Of a DNA stretch of 64,000 nt, positions 33,103-44,900 are shown in pieces. Origin of the DNA: a virus; the IMG/VR virus record IMGVR_UViG_3300046820_000975, positions 47,925 through 111,924 of that record. One strand, 5' to 3'. Within the stretch, counting starts at the first letter, position 1; every line of letters starts with the position of its first letter. A program made the position numbers and the translations under genes. The notes below the pieces were generated by a model, which did no database searches, had not been told where the DNA came from, and saw only the letters and a program-made list of their open reading frames with translations.

Positions 33103-35787
33103 ATGGCTACGTTTACTAATCAAACAGACCAGTTTGGTCCATTGCAACTTTATAAACCTGATTACAGTTTTCTGACTCAGGTTTATGGAACACGTCAGGC
33201 TGAATATGATCGTGGTTTTAACACAGTTAAAAGTTTATATAATTCAGCACTTAACAGTCCTGTCACTAGTGAAGCTAATGAAGCTTTTCGTCAAGAAGCT
33301 TTTAAGAAAATTCAAAACTCACTTAAATCAGTTAGTGGAGTTGACTTATCAAATCCAACTAACATAACACGCGCACAAAACTTACTAAATCCGATTACAG
33401 ATGATGAAGAGTTAATGCGTGATATGTCAGTTACACGTTATAACGCAGATCAAGAACAACGCTTAAATGCTGTTAAAAATAGTTCAGATCCTGAAATACG
33501 TAAACAATACAATGAGTATAGCGCAAAAGCTATTCAATTATCTAAAGAAGATTTACGTACAGCAAAACGTGGTACTGGTGAAGTATCTAAAGTTAGACCA
33601 GGTGAGTTTATTCCACAAGAAGATATTGCTGAATACTTAAACAAAGCAGCAAAGGAACAAGGTATTAAAATTGCTTTTTCTGAAGCTGATGGTAAAGGTT
33701 ACATTATCAATACAGAAAATGGTACACGTGCTTACGGTGCGTTTACCAACTGGGCAAAAACTATGATGGGTAATCGCTTTGACCGTCAATTACAACAAAG
33801 AGGTTATGTAGAAAGTGAGAATATTATACGTAACACAATGGCAGAAAACAAAGTAGGACGTGATGTAGCTACACAAATGGTTTCTGACAAGTTATCAAAA
33901 GAACTTACTACACAATCTGCTACTGATGGAGTTGAAGCTGACAAGCAACTTAAAGAGTTGAATGACAACATCAATCTTTATAAAAAAGAATACCCTAATG
34001 GTGTACCTGAAACTAAACTAGCAGATTTTAAAAAGCTGGTTACACAACGTGATGAATACAAAAAACAATTAGAAGAAGCACGTACAGTAAACTACAATGT
34101 ACAAAATGATGGGGCAGCTTACGTTGCTGCAAACATTGCAGGTATTTTTACTAAAGAAGCTAAGAACTCAATTGCACATAACTGGGCAAAGACAAGAGCT
34201 GATGCAACTGCAAAGACTGAATTGAAAGATGATCAGGTTGTTTTAACTAAATGGAAAATAGCGTCTGATGAGCGTCAAACCTCTATGCGTATTGCATCTT
34301 CTGAGAAAATTGCACAAATGCATGAAGCTGGTACGCAAGCACGTTGGGAAAAAGATCATGAACTTAAAGTTGCTAAACTTAAAGCAGAAAACAAATTACC
34401 TAACGAAGATCGTATTGGTACATTTGCTACTACATCAGATACAAAAGGTGTTGACATATTAGGTCAAGCTAATAAAGAAACACAAGAAAGAATGTTTAAT
34501 ACAGTATTTTCAGCTGGTGATGGTATTGTAAACCAAGTACTTGATACTAAATATCAAGGTCAGCTTTACTCTGTTATGGCAAAAGTTAAGCAGATTGAAT
34601 CTGGCAATGATGTTAAATTAACAGCAGAAGAAAAGAATCTGATTGCTCAAGTTGGTAAGCAACTTAATGTTACTGTATATAACCCAACTAACTCAGCTAC
34701 AGCTCGTGCAGTAATTGATAACATTACTACTGGTATGGTTACTAAAGCACAAGGACGTATTAAGCAATACGCTAGTATGGGTAAAAGTAGCAAAGCTGGT
34801 CAATTAGCTACTGCTCTTAATGGTGTAATATCTGATATGCATACGTTAAATGAACAATATGATAATCAGAAAAGCAACTACAAAAAAGTAGCAGCTATTG
34901 TTACAGATGGTTCAGGTCATATTAAATCTGGATTTGAAGGAGCTAAGATAACTGGATACTTTAAAGATGGTACACCTATCATTGATGTAACTGGCATGTC
35001 TGTTGAAAAACGTGACTTTGTTAGTAAACAAGTTGATGATCAATACAATACACGTGCTGGTCAAGCAGGAGCAATTTATCAATTTAATGCACTTGATGCA
35101 AAAGATGTATTTGCTATTACTAACAGTAATGGTATGGTATCTGCTAAAGATCAAAATGGTAATGATGTGGATATGAGTACTTTACGTTCATTACCTGCAG
35201 ATCAATTAAAAGAAATGCTAGGTAAAACTGCACAGGTAGCTTATGATCCAGGTAACAAGAATGTAGTAGTAAAACTTAAGGTTGATCCTTCATCAGGTAT
35301 TGCTAAAACATTAAAACTTGATCGTACATCTGTTATTGATGTAACAATTCCTTATAAAGCTATTCAAGCTAATCCAGATGACTATGGACGTTTAGGTATG
35401 TACATAAACAAAAACACAGCTAATGTTACTTCATATAATAACAATTTTGCTAAATTTGTAAGTGAACCTACTGCTACAATTACTGCGCCATCTACGTATA
35501 CAAATGCGGGATTTGACTATTCTATATCTGGAACAAGAAACAGTAATGGTCAGTATGGTTTAAATATTAACTACGAATATACAAACCCTTCAACAGGTAA
35601 AACTGAAAGACACCATTCATTTAAGCCAATCAACAATCCTGGAGATCCTGCAGAATTTCTTGCTGCTCAAAGTATGATTACCAGTGTATTTGATTCTTAT
35701 ACATTGAATAGACAACAGTATGAAGATCAAGTAAATGGTAACGTAAGTACTTATGAATATTCAGATGATGATTTTGACTTAGATTAA
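33103..35787 (+). CDS. Helical virion cargo-type protein, unknown function
   Basis: This 894-residue protein starts 15 bases after the previous gene. Its N-terminus (about residues 8-45, FGPLQLYKPDYSFLTQVYGT then YDRGFNTVKSLYN) is a pattern I associate with large virion proteins of Bacteroidota phages. The middle is highly helical and charged, with likely coiled coils near residues 285-330 and 395-435. Residues about 600-790 are more beta-rich (KITGYFKDGTPIIDVTG), and the C-terminus is acidic (DDDFDLD). No catalytic motif or hydrophobic segment is visible. Length and place suggest one of the proteins ejected with the genome. The YGGL motif of the three preceding genes is absent. Confidence 0.55.
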   Translation: MATFTNQTDQFGPLQLYKPDYSFLTQVYGTRQAEYDRGFNTVKSLYNSALNSPVTSEANEAFRQEAFKKIQNSLKSVSGVDLSNPTNITRAQNLLNPITDDEELMRDMSVTRYNADQEQRLNAVKNSSDPEIRKQYNEYSAKAIQLSKEDLRTAKRGTGEVSKVRPGEFIPQEDIAEYLNKAAKEQGIKIAFSEADGKGYIINTENGTRAYGAFTNWAKTMMGNRFDRQLQQRGYVESENIIRNTMAENKVGRDVATQMVSDKLSKELTTQSATDGVEADKQLKELNDNINLYKKEYPNGVPETKLADFKKLVTQRDEYKKQLEEARTVNYNVQNDGAAYVAANIAGIFTKEAKNSIAHNWAKTRADATAKTELKDDQVVLTKWKIASDERQTSMRIASSEKIAQMHEAGTQARWEKDHELKVAKLKAENKLPNEDRIGTFATTSDTKGVDILGQANKETQERMFNTVFSAGDGIVNQVLDTKYQGQLYSVMAKVKQIESGNDVKLTAEEKNLIAQVGKQLNVTVYNPTNSATARAVIDNITTGMVTKAQGRIKQYASMGKSSKAGQLATALNGVISDMHTLNEQYDNQKSNYKKVAAIVTDGSGHIKSGFEGAKITGYFKDGTPIIDVTGMSVEKRDFVSKQVDDQYNTRAGQAGAIYQFNALDAKDVFAITNSNGMVSAKDQNGNDVDMSTLRSLPADQLKEMLGKTAQVAYDPGNKNVVVKLKVDPSSGIAKTLKLDRTSVIDVTIPYKAIQANPDDYGRLGMYINKNTANVTSYNNNFAKFVSEPTATITAPSTYTNAGFDYSISGTRNSNGQYGLNINYEYTNPSTGKTERHHSFKPINNPGDPAEFLAAQSMITSVFDSYTLNRQQYEDQVNGNVSTYEYSDDDFDLD

Positions 35788-35800
35788 ACTTAACAAAACA

Positions 35801-38800
35801 ATGGCTGATCAACTAGAACCATTAAGCATACAAGATGCAATAAAACAGGCTACAGCTCCAGCAGGTGCTCAACCTAAAACTAATGATTTTGCATCTTCAA
35901 TGAATGATGTATTCAATGATGCTAATGCAAAATTTACTGTACCAGAAGATGTACCTACTTCACCATTGCGTGCGGGTGGTCCTGGTGTACAATTTTATAA
36001 TGCAGATGATGCAGCCAAATATCAACTTCAATCAGATTTTGATGCGTGGGGTTTTAATCCAAACAATCCAGCAAACTATGATCGCATGGTTGCAAAAGAG
36101 GATTGGGGTTCAGCTATTAGTAAAGGTTGGGATGGTTTAAAAACAAACTTTGGAAATACATACGTTGGTAACTTTACTGGTTATGGACGTATGGTTGATG
36201 CTATTGCTCATCTAGATATGTCTAGACTTATGGATGATGAAAGCACCATGATTGATCAGGCATATGCACAAAAACAAATGGGTAACAAAAATTTTGTTTT
36301 TGTTAAACCAGAAGAAGAAGATGACATCTTTGGAAAAAAGTTTGTTGCTGAAAGTATGCAAAGTGCTGGATTTAGCCTCGGTACTGTTGCTGCATTTGGA
36401 ACTGAATTATTAGCAGATGCGTTAATTACAGCTGCAACTGCAGGTGGAGGTATTGAAACATTTGGCGCATCTATAGCTAAATTTGGTGCTAGACTTGGAA
36501 TGGAGACAGCTGGTAAAGCTATCGGTAAAGGTGTTAGTGCTGTTGGTAAAGTAGCTAAAGGATTTACAGAAGTTGAAAGTTTAGGCAAAGGTGCATTAAA
36601 TGCTGCAGATAAAGGACTTGATGTTGCAGGTAAATTAAAAGGTGCATTGACTAGTCCTACAATTAGAAAGGAAGTAATTAATGATACATTTGAAGCCATG
36701 ACTAAAACAATGGCACAACTTTCTAATCCTAGCAAAATTGGAGAATGGAGTATGAAAGCTCTTGAAAAAACTCCATTATTAGGTACTGGTGTAAAGTTTG
36801 GTAAAACCATTCGTGCTGCTGCAAAAGGAGGAGCAGGCGCTTCTGAATTAATTGGTATGGGTCTTGGTGCTACAAGACGCGTAATGCAAGAATATAACAT
36901 GGCTTCTACTGAAGCTAACATGGAAGCTGTATCATCTTATTCAGATACTCTGGATGATATGGTAAGACAATATAAAGCATCTAATGGTGGTGACACACCT
37001 TCAGAACTTGAATTTGCATCTATGAGAAATGATGCAATGAAATCTGCTGGTGCTAACTATAAGACAAACATGTCTGTTTTATTAGCAATGAACTCACTTC
37101 AATTTGGTAACGTGTTGAATAAGTATGGTTCTGCCAATAAGTTTATACGTGACTTTATGATGGAAGGTGCAGAAGATGTACTTGCTGTTGAAGGTAAACG
37201 TATATTAAAACAAGGTGCAAAAGAAGTAGTTAAAGAAGGAGTTGAACAAGCTGGTAAACAAGCAGCAAAAGAAGGTGTTAAAGAAGCTGTTGAGCAAGGT
37301 GTAAAACAATCATTTACAAAGTTATATGAAAAAGGTGCTTTAGGTACATTAGGTCTTGTGGGACAAATCTCAAGAGACTTTGGTAAGAAGGAAGCAGCAT
37401 ATCAATTAGGTAGATCTTTTGTAAGAAACTTTGCAAAGTTTGAAGCATTAGAAGGTTTGCAAGAAAATATACAAGAAGCTTCAGGTAAAGCATGGCGCGA
37501 TTATTATGCAGCAAAACATGACACAGCTGTTAAAACTATTTATGATACATTCTCTGATGCTATAGGTGATCAAATGAGCAAGCAAGGTTTTAGAACTTTC
37601 TTGTCAGGTGCACTTGGTGGTGTGTTGTCACATGGTCCATCAATGATAATAAACAAAACAATTGCTAAAGCTGCTGAAGGTGCTAATTCATTAAATTACA
37701 GAAATGATCCTTCTCAGAATCCAGCAACACAAGCTCAAAAAGCATTGAAAGAAAACATTGCAAATCTTAATGCAATGTTTGAACAAACTTCAAGTAGTAC
37801 TATTGATAAGTCATTATTTAACTTTGCCAACCAGATTCATGCTGGTAAAGAAATGACACAGGCTGCTGCTAAAAATCAGCAGTATGAGTTTACCAATGGT
37901 AGAGATAATGCTTTATTGTCTGCTGTAATTTCAGCTAAACAAACTGGTACAGTTGATGTTCTTGCACGTTCATTCCGTGAGATGGGTAATAATATGACTG
38001 CTGAACAATTTGAAAACAACTTTGGTATAAGCCTTAGTGATACAAAATATAATTCAGTTGAAGATTTTACTAATTCAATAGGAGATGATATTGAAAAATA
38101 TTCAGAATCAATTGATGATGTTAAACGTAATGTAGGTGATTTAGCTAATCCTAATCTATATAAAGTAGGTAGCAAAGAATATTATCTTGCAATACATAAA
38201 CGTAGAACGCAAGAAGAAGCTGTTAATATTATCTCTTACAATATGTTACGTGGAGAAATGACAGCTGAACGTGTTCAACAATTAGCACAAGAAGTAAGAG
38301 CTAATCCTGTATTGGCCCATTCTGCTGATTATGTAATGCGTGTATTACACAATGGTGAGAATTTAGATGCTGAAATTGGCAATGTTCAAAGTGAAGTTAC
38401 AATACTTAATGAACAACTTAAAGGTGAAGGATTAGATCCAAAACTTAAAGCTGATTTAGAAAAACAATTAGAACTCAAAAAAGAACATCTAGTTGATTTA
38501 AAAATATGGCAGAGTTACTTTGACAAATCAGCACGTAAAAGAACAGCTGGTAAAGAAAGCGCTGTTGAGTATACTAGTGGTAAATTTGTAGGTAAAGGTA
38601 AAAAGTCAACATTTGATGATCAGGGTAAACTTGTTCAAGAATTTGAACCTACATCAGAAGAACTAAATGATCCTGAAGTACTTGCAAGATTTAAAAAGCT
38701 ATTGGTTAATTTAAATAACCAAGCTGGTATTTCTGTACAAATGACTGATGCTCAAGCGCGTGAAGCATTATCAAAAGTTACTGATATTAGTCGCCTTAAC

Positions 38801-41800
38801 AATGATGCAAAAGAATACATGCAAAGCGTGGATGTGTTATACAATCCAGAAGCTTTTGAGTATGCTACATCAAGAATGTTAGATGGTGAAATCAAATTCA
38901 AAATTAATGCTACTTTAAAACAGTTGTCAGAAAGTACAGATAATTCAATTGCTATGATCATTCTTGGGTATCAGATAACTGATCCAAATGAACAAAGAGC
39001 AATTGCACAAGAAGTATTTGATGCTGTACAAAAGTCTAATGAGTATACTAAACTAATAGCACTTATAGTTGACCCTAATTTAGGGTATCAATCTGGTACT
39101 TACGCAAATGAATTATTTCAATCTTTATTCAAAAAGCTTACAGATAAAGTAAGAGAGATTTCAAATCGCTATGATAAGTCTGGCGCAACTGATATCTCAG
39201 ATACTGATTATGAAGCGTTTAAGAAAGATGGTACAGTACCTGAAGATGTAAAGCAGCGTATAGCTCAAATGCTTTATGATCGTAATCCTCTTACAGATAA
39301 GATGAAAGAGGTTTATGATAAACATAAAGAAGACATTGACAAAATGGTTGATGCTTTAGAAGAAGAGTTTAAGAGAAAGCGTGATGCAGCTCGTGGTCAA
39401 AAGATCTATGATAATTCTGCTAACTCGTATGAAGGTCAAGCATCAAAGCGATTATACGTCATGGAGAATGATCGTAGATTTGCAGAAGACATTGAGAAAT
39501 ATTATGAAACACGCGATGGTCAAGTAGGTAGCCTTAAAGAGATGGTTCAAAAGGCAATTGAAAATCCTTTAACACATCCTTATATTAAAGAAGGATTAAA
39601 GAAATTAGTTGATAAGATAGGTGATGATGCGCTAGTTAAATTTGATTCAAAACAAACTATTGCTCCAGGATACTATGATCCTAAAGAGCATCTTGTTGTA
39701 TTAGATCCAGAATTAGTAAACTCTGGTAATGTAAGTTTTGAAGCTGTTATGTTCCATGAATTAATACATTACTTTACTTCAAGAGAACTTAATAAAGATA
39801 CTGAGTTTACTCAGAAAATTGAGAAAATGTATGCTAATGCCAAAGTGTTTATGATGGCAAACAACATTAGTACCAATTACTATGGCATGTCTAACTTGGA
39901 TGAATTCCTTGCTGAAGCATTTACAAATCCAGAATTCCAAAGTCAGTTAAATAAAATTCCAGGTGATCAAGGTAAAACCATGTGGCAATCATTCTTGGAT
40001 GCATTAACTAAGTTTTTAAAAGAAGCTTTGAATGTTAATGTTACTCCATCAATGCTTACAGATGTAATGAAAGCTGTACAGGAGTTTATTGATGATCCAA
40101 CTTACAATGGTGCAGTAGAGTTCTTAAAAAACAAAGGACTAACTGATGCTGAGATACAAGAATTTTCACGTGCTGAAGTATTGTCTATTGCTGAACAAGA
40201 AGGATATAATAAAGATCAGAATCCTCCAGCTTCAGAAGATTCATTAAATAAACCTGAAGAAATTATTCCTGAATTACAACAAGCTGCAGAAGGTCTTACA
40301 GGACAAGAAACTGGTGCTGTTGCAGAAATAATCCCTCCTACAGATTCTGAAAACATGACTGCTGAAGAAATTGAAAGACAAGCAACTTCTTTAGCTGAAA
40401 ATGATGTAAAGGAAAATACAGAAGCTTTAGAAAGATTAACTGGTAAAGGTCAAGTTGGTAGTACTGTTACAGATGTAGCTTCAAATGAAATGTCTGGTGC
40501 TCCTGACATGAGTCAATTATTAGCTGGTAAATTAGGTGCAGGCGCAACTGTTAATGTACCTATCAAAAATGGTTTAGTACAAATTACTATTAATGATAAC
40601 AATGTATATAAGGAAGCTTATGTATTCAATGTTAAAGACGGTGTAATTGTTAAAGCTACACATGTCACTAGATTTAAAAACTCTACAGAACCTACAGCAG
40701 ATAAAAAGACACAGGTTGCTAATCCTATTGAAACTTATAATAATCTTGCGTCTAATCCAGCTTACAAAGTTGATGTGCGTGATGATGATAAAGTCAAAGA
40801 AACACCTGCACAACAAACAACTACTCCAGATATTCAAGCTAAAAAAGCTGAGATTGAAAAAAGAAGAGAACAAGAAATCAAAGAGAACGTTCAATTACTT
40901 GATGTAAATGATGTAAGAAGACCTAATGGTGCAATTGGTACACAAGGGTTTGATCCATCAACAATGAAAGATTTAGTAAAATTTATATCAGGTAAGATGG
41001 GATTTGCAATACCATCTGAATTACTTGATAAAAAGACTGATAAATTAAAACCTCTAATTGATTATATAATTGAAAATCAAGACATTAAAGCTAAAATACT
41101 TGATTATATTACAAGCAATCCATCAGAAATATCTGTCATGCCTGATGATTCTATTCAATTTTTGGATGGTAACCATAGAGCAAATTTATTAAACATCATT
41201 GGTTCTGCAGTTATTCCTGTTATAAATCAGACTTCAAAAAAACAAATTGATTCTAAATATGATGCAGAACTAGCTGCTTTAAATACTGAAAGTACTGGTG
41301 AAGCTGCTATAGCTTTAGATGAGAAAGTAAGTACAGCTCCTGTTGTAACTGGTAACATTGAAGTTAAAGGTACAGAAGAAACTGGGTTACAAGTAGTTGA
41401 TACTCAAACAAATACAACAGTTGCAAAAGATATTGAAAATTTAGATGAAGCTAACAAAATAGCACAATCATTTAACAACAGTGTATCTGATGTAGAAGTA
41501 GCAAAACAAATTCTAGATAAGTTGATGAATGGCAGTGCAACTCCTGAAGCTATTGTAGCATTCTGTGAATCAGCTAAAAACAGTTTGCGTTCATATAATA
41601 ATATGAATAAGACAGATCTTAAAACTTTAAGTGAGTATGCTAATACTCCTAAAGGTATGGAGTTGTTGACCAATCTAGCTAAAAAGAAATTGGGAATACA
41701 AGAAACAAAGAAGAAAACTGCAAAGGTTGAAAAGAAAGAAACTGCTGCACAACCTGATTTGTTTAACACTACTAACGAAACAACTAACAAAGATTTAACT

Positions 41801-41944
41801 TCTGAAAGTTTAAATACGCTTGCAAAATTAGTTATGGAAAAAGCTACAGAATTGCAACAAGATACCACAAAAAGTAGTAACTTAGTAGTGGATACTTCCT
41901 CTATTTTAGATATGATAAAGGACGTACATTCTTGTAACCAATAA
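35801..41944 (+). CDS. Giant virion protein with HExxH zincin and ParB-like fold
   Basis: This 2047-residue protein has a region near residues 185-260 of long Ala/Gly-rich hydrophobic helices, as in ejection proteins that insert in membranes. A repeated amphipathic segment of the type KEGVKEAVEQGVKQ lies near residues 468-505. A zincin domain has HELIH (His1319, Glu1320, His1323) and then DEFLAEAF (about 1367-1374), which supplies a possible Glu third ligand. Near residues 1700-1815 is a ParB/sulfiredoxin-like segment: LLDVNDVR, then DSIQFLDGNHRANLL (Asn1791, His1792, Arg1793) and IPVI. It is followed 24 bases later by the RNA polymerase giant. Probable roles are self- or partner processing in the virion and DNA or nucleotide handling after entry. 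Confidence 0.6.
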   Translation: MADQLEPLSIQDAIKQATAPAGAQPKTNDFASSMNDVFNDANAKFTVPEDVPTSPLRAGGPGVQFYNADDAAKYQLQSDFDAWGFNPNNPANYDRMVAKEDWGSAISKGWDGLKTNFGNTYVGNFTGYGRMVDAIAHLDMSRLMDDESTMIDQAYAQKQMGNKNFVFVKPEEEDDIFGKKFVAESMQSAGFSLGTVAAFGTELLADALITAATAGGGIETFGASIAKFGARLGMETAGKAIGKGVSAVGKVAKGFTEVESLGKGALNAADKGLDVAGKLKGALTSPTIRKEVINDTFEAMTKTMAQLSNPSKIGEWSMKALEKTPLLGTGVKFGKTIRAAAKGGAGASELIGMGLGATRRVMQEYNMASTEANMEAVSSYSDTLDDMVRQYKASNGGDTPSELEFASMRNDAMKSAGANYKTNMSVLLAMNSLQFGNVLNKYGSANKFIRDFMMEGAEDVLAVEGKRILKQGAKEVVKEGVEQAGKQAAKEGVKEAVEQGVKQSFTKLYEKGALGTLGLVGQISRDFGKKEAAYQLGRSFVRNFAKFEALEGLQENIQEASGKAWRDYYAAKHDTAVKTIYDTFSDAIGDQMSKQGFRTFLSGALGGVLSHGPSMIINKTIAKAAEGANSLNYRNDPSQNPATQAQKALKENIANLNAMFEQTSSSTIDKSLFNFANQIHAGKEMTQAAAKNQQYEFTNGRDNALLSAVISAKQTGTVDVLARSFREMGNNMTAEQFENNFGISLSDTKYNSVEDFTNSIGDDIEKYSESIDDVKRNVGDLANPNLYKVGSKEYYLAIHKRRTQEEAVNIISYNMLRGEMTAERVQQLAQEVRANPVLAHSADYVMRVLHNGENLDAEIGNVQSEVTILNEQLKGEGLDPKLKADLEKQLELKKEHLVDLKIWQSYFDKSARKRTAGKESAVEYTSGKFVGKGKKSTFDDQGKLVQEFEPTSEELNDPEVLARFKKLLVNLNNQAGISVQMTDAQAREALSKVTDISRLNNDAKEYMQSVDVLYNPEAFEYATSRMLDGEIKFKINATLKQLSESTDNSIAMIILGYQITDPNEQRAIAQEVFDAVQKSNEYTKLIALIVDPNLGYQSGTYANELFQSLFKKLTDKVREISNRYDKSGATDISDTDYEAFKKDGTVPEDVKQRIAQMLYDRNPLTDKMKEVYDKHKEDIDKMVDALEEEFKRKRDAARGQKIYDNSANSYEGQASKRLYVMENDRRFAEDIEKYYETRDGQVGSLKEMVQKAIENPLTHPYIKEGLKKLVDKIGDDALVKFDSKQTIAPGYYDPKEHLVVLDPELVNSGNVSFEAVMFHELIHYFTSRELNKDTEFTQKIEKMYANAKVFMMANNISTNYYGMSNLDEFLAEAFTNPEFQSQLNKIPGDQGKTMWQSFLDALTKFLKEALNVNVTPSMLTDVMKAVQEFIDDPTYNGAVEFLKNKGLTDAEIQEFSRAEVLSIAEQEGYNKDQNPPASEDSLNKPEEIIPELQQAAEGLTGQETGAVAEIIPPTDSENMTAEEIERQATSLAENDVKENTEALERLTGKGQVGSTVTDVASNEMSGAPDMSQLLAGKLGAGATVNVPIKNGLVQITINDNNVYKEAYVFNVKDGVIVKATHVTRFKNSTEPTADKKTQVANPIETYNNLASNPAYKVDVRDDDKVKETPAQQTTTPDIQAKKAEIEKRREQEIKENVQLLDVNDVRRPNGAIGTQGFDPSTMKDLVKFISGKMGFAIPSELLDKKTDKLKPLIDYIIENQDIKAKILDYITSNPSEISVMPDDSIQFLDGNHRANLLNIIGSAVIPVINQTSKKQIDSKYDAELAALNTESTGEAAIALDEKVSTAPVVTGNIEVKGTEETGLQVVDTQTNTTVAKDIENLDEANKIAQSFNNSVSDVEVAKQILDKLMNGSATPEAIVAFCESAKNSLRSYNNMNKTDLKTLSEYANTPKGMELLTNLAKKKLGIQETKKKTAKVEKKETAAQPDLFNTTNETTNKDLTSESLNTLAKLVMEKATELQQDTTKSSNLVVDTSSILDMIKDVHSCNQ

Positions 41945-41968
41945 TTGCAAATCTGAAAGCATTTTTCT

Positions 41969-44900
41969 ATGTCTTGTGAAACGCAGATAAGTAAGTACAC
42001 TCACATTGTACAAGCCTTATTAACTCAGAACTTTAATGTATATAAGAGTTTTGACAACGCTGTTAAGTTTATTCTTTCTTCAGACTTAACACCTGAAGTA
42101 AAGAAATTAACTATTCATAACTTTGCTTACATATATGAGCAGTTAGATAACATAGTAAAAGCAAGTCCAGAAGTTAAAACATCTTATCTTGATATTGAAA
42201 ATACAGATAAGGTAAAAGAAGCTGTGCATCTTTTAAATGATACTGACCTTTACATTAAAGCAATGGAAGGTATCTTTAAAATTAAAGCTACTTCTCCAGT
42301 AACAGTTGAAGATATTCAAAAAGGGATTGATGATTTAACAACCCTTAAATCAATCAATCGTGCTACTGATCTTGCTGGTCCAGAAGGCATCTTGGCAAAG
42401 ATTAAATCTTATGTTGAGAATACTGCATTTGAAGATTTGGGAATGCGTAATAGCTTTGTACAAAGTTCAATTGATGCTCTTATTTCTGCAATTAATTATT
42501 TTACAGAAAGTCCTGTATATAACAATGGTTTAATTACTTATGTAAGATCAGAATTAAGCAAGCTTTCTAAGACAAGTGAGTATGTTCCTATTTCAGCTAT
42601 TAAAGATCTTGCTGAGGTTAGTTTAAACAATATGATTGTAACACTTACTAACAAAGAAATGTTAGAAGGTTACCAGCAAGATGATAAAGTATTTGTGTTT
42701 CTTCCAGATGGTACTGTTGAAGAAATGGACAAACGTTATATTAAAAGTATCAAACCAGCTTTACCTACATACTCAAATGATATTGGTAATGGCTTGTCAT
42801 ATTTTACTAATGAGCAATTAGATTCTTCTTTAGAAATGCGTCCTTCTGCTAATGGATATGCAGAAAGAAATGCATTTAAAAGTCGTTTAGAATCAATGGC
42901 TAATCCACAAGGTCAAGTTTCTATTCATGCTGTTAGATTAGGTGCTGCTGATAGACGTGTTGAACGTATGCAACAGTTATCTAAATCTGATCCTAACTAT
43001 GTTCAGTTAGCAAATCGTACACATGAAACTTATGAAACTGAAAGTCAGATTAGTAAACTTAAATCTGGACCAAATGAAGTAATCTTATCTGTTGCACGTC
43101 CTACGTCAGAAGATCAAGATATTGCAATCACTGGTGTTCTTTCAGAAACAGGAGATATCTTTAACATTTATTCAACTGACAACTATACATTTGTGTATAG
43201 TAATAACAAGACTGTTAAGGTAGATTTTACCAATCCTGATCACAGAGCATTGGTTAAACAATTAGCTGTAAGATTAGTAGATAATAAAAAGATTGAATTG
43301 ACAGATGCAGACTTAGCTAAGTTGGCAGATGCTCAAAGTAAGTATAATGCTTTTAAGAAGGATGTAATTGAAACACATGGTGAAACTTTAAAATTAAATC
43401 CATCTGTTGATATCAGTGATATCTTTTACAAACACTATTCAATTTTACCTTCATCTAGAACAACCAAAAAGCAACCTACATTAGCTGAACAAATGGAAGC
43501 TGATGATCGTTACTCACGCTCATTAGAAATCTTTAAGCGTAATGCAGATGGAACTTATACTCCAACAGGTTCTAAAAAAATTCCTTTTGTATATACCAAA
43601 TGGAACAATAATAGTGCATCGCCATTTATGCTTAACAGCATGTTGGCATCTGATGAAGTAATTTTTTATGCTGGTTCTTATTATTCACATGATGAATATG
43701 CGCGTGATGTTTTAAAATTAAACGCACGTGAATTAGATAAATTAGCTCAAGCAACAAAAGGTACAGAAAACAGTACTGCACTTGTAATTAAATTTGATGC
43801 TAAAGGTAAAATGACAGTTGATAATCTGATGAGGATTAAGCCAATGGCTGAAGCTGAACATTTTGCTTTGTTCATGATTAACTTTGGCGAGGCTGTAACA
43901 AAATCAAATCCTAAAGAACGTGCTGAAGCTGTTAAAGATTTAAACTTTAACAAGTATACATTCAAATCACGTAGTTTAAGTACAGTACTTGGTGGTGGTA
44001 CTTTATATTTTAATATCACAACTGAAGGTTCTGGGTTTACTCCAAGCATATCATTAAAGTATACAGGTTCAAATCCTGATATGCTAAATATAAATGATAG
44101 CAGAAACAGTTTTTCTGTTCCTTTACCTTTAGGGTTGATATCTAAAATGCATGATACTTTCATGGGTAAAAATTCTGACTTATTAAAACAAGTTCAGAAT
44201 GAAAATGAAACATTAAAAGTATATGATTTAAGTACAAAAGAAGGACTTGAGTCTTTCTATATGGCATTACCAGTTCTTGCTTCAAACAATACATTAGGTG
44301 CAAAAGGACGTAGCTTAATGACAAAGATTGCTGAAGCTAATACTGTCTTTGCTAAAGGAGTTGCAACTAATTATTTTAATGAATTAAGAAAACGTGCTGA
44401 AGCTGAAAAAGCAGCAAGCACAGAAGAAGATACCTCTGGTGAGAAAATTGTAGGCAACGTTTTAGCAGTAATGCAAAAAATGATGAGTGGTCTACAAGTA
44501 GAAGCAATGCTTGCAGAAAGTGATGGTAATGGTAATTTCCATCCACAAGTTGAATTTACAAATGCTAATAGTAGTTCTTACAAATCAGCATTTATGACTG
44601 GTGGTAATAACTTTAGATTAGTTAGTGCGCCAACTGTAACTCAACCTGTTATTGTATCTAAAGGATCTGTATTACCATATTCTGGTAAACCAGTTGTTGA
44701 ACCTGCACCTGTTAATGTAACACGTTCAGAAAAACCTACAGCTACTCAAGAAGTACCTACAACTCAAATTAAAACTGAGGAAGCTAAGACAGAACCTAAA
44801 GCTCCAGTTAAAGTTGGTAATAAAACTTTTACAAACAAGAACAATCCTTTCTCTTTAGCTAGTACTAAAGAAGGTGTGAGTGCTTCTAGTGAAGCAGAAA

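Noticed and set aside
36256-36921. Reverse-strand frame of 221 codons
   Set aside because: Complete overlap with the 2047-residue gene; Pro/Ala/Ser/Asn-rich as expected of an antisense shadow.
41404-42000. Reverse-strand frame of 198 codons over the junction of two giant genes
   Set aside because: Antisense shadow of Lys/Glu/Asp-rich coding sequence (rich in Phe/Leu/Ser); no start context.
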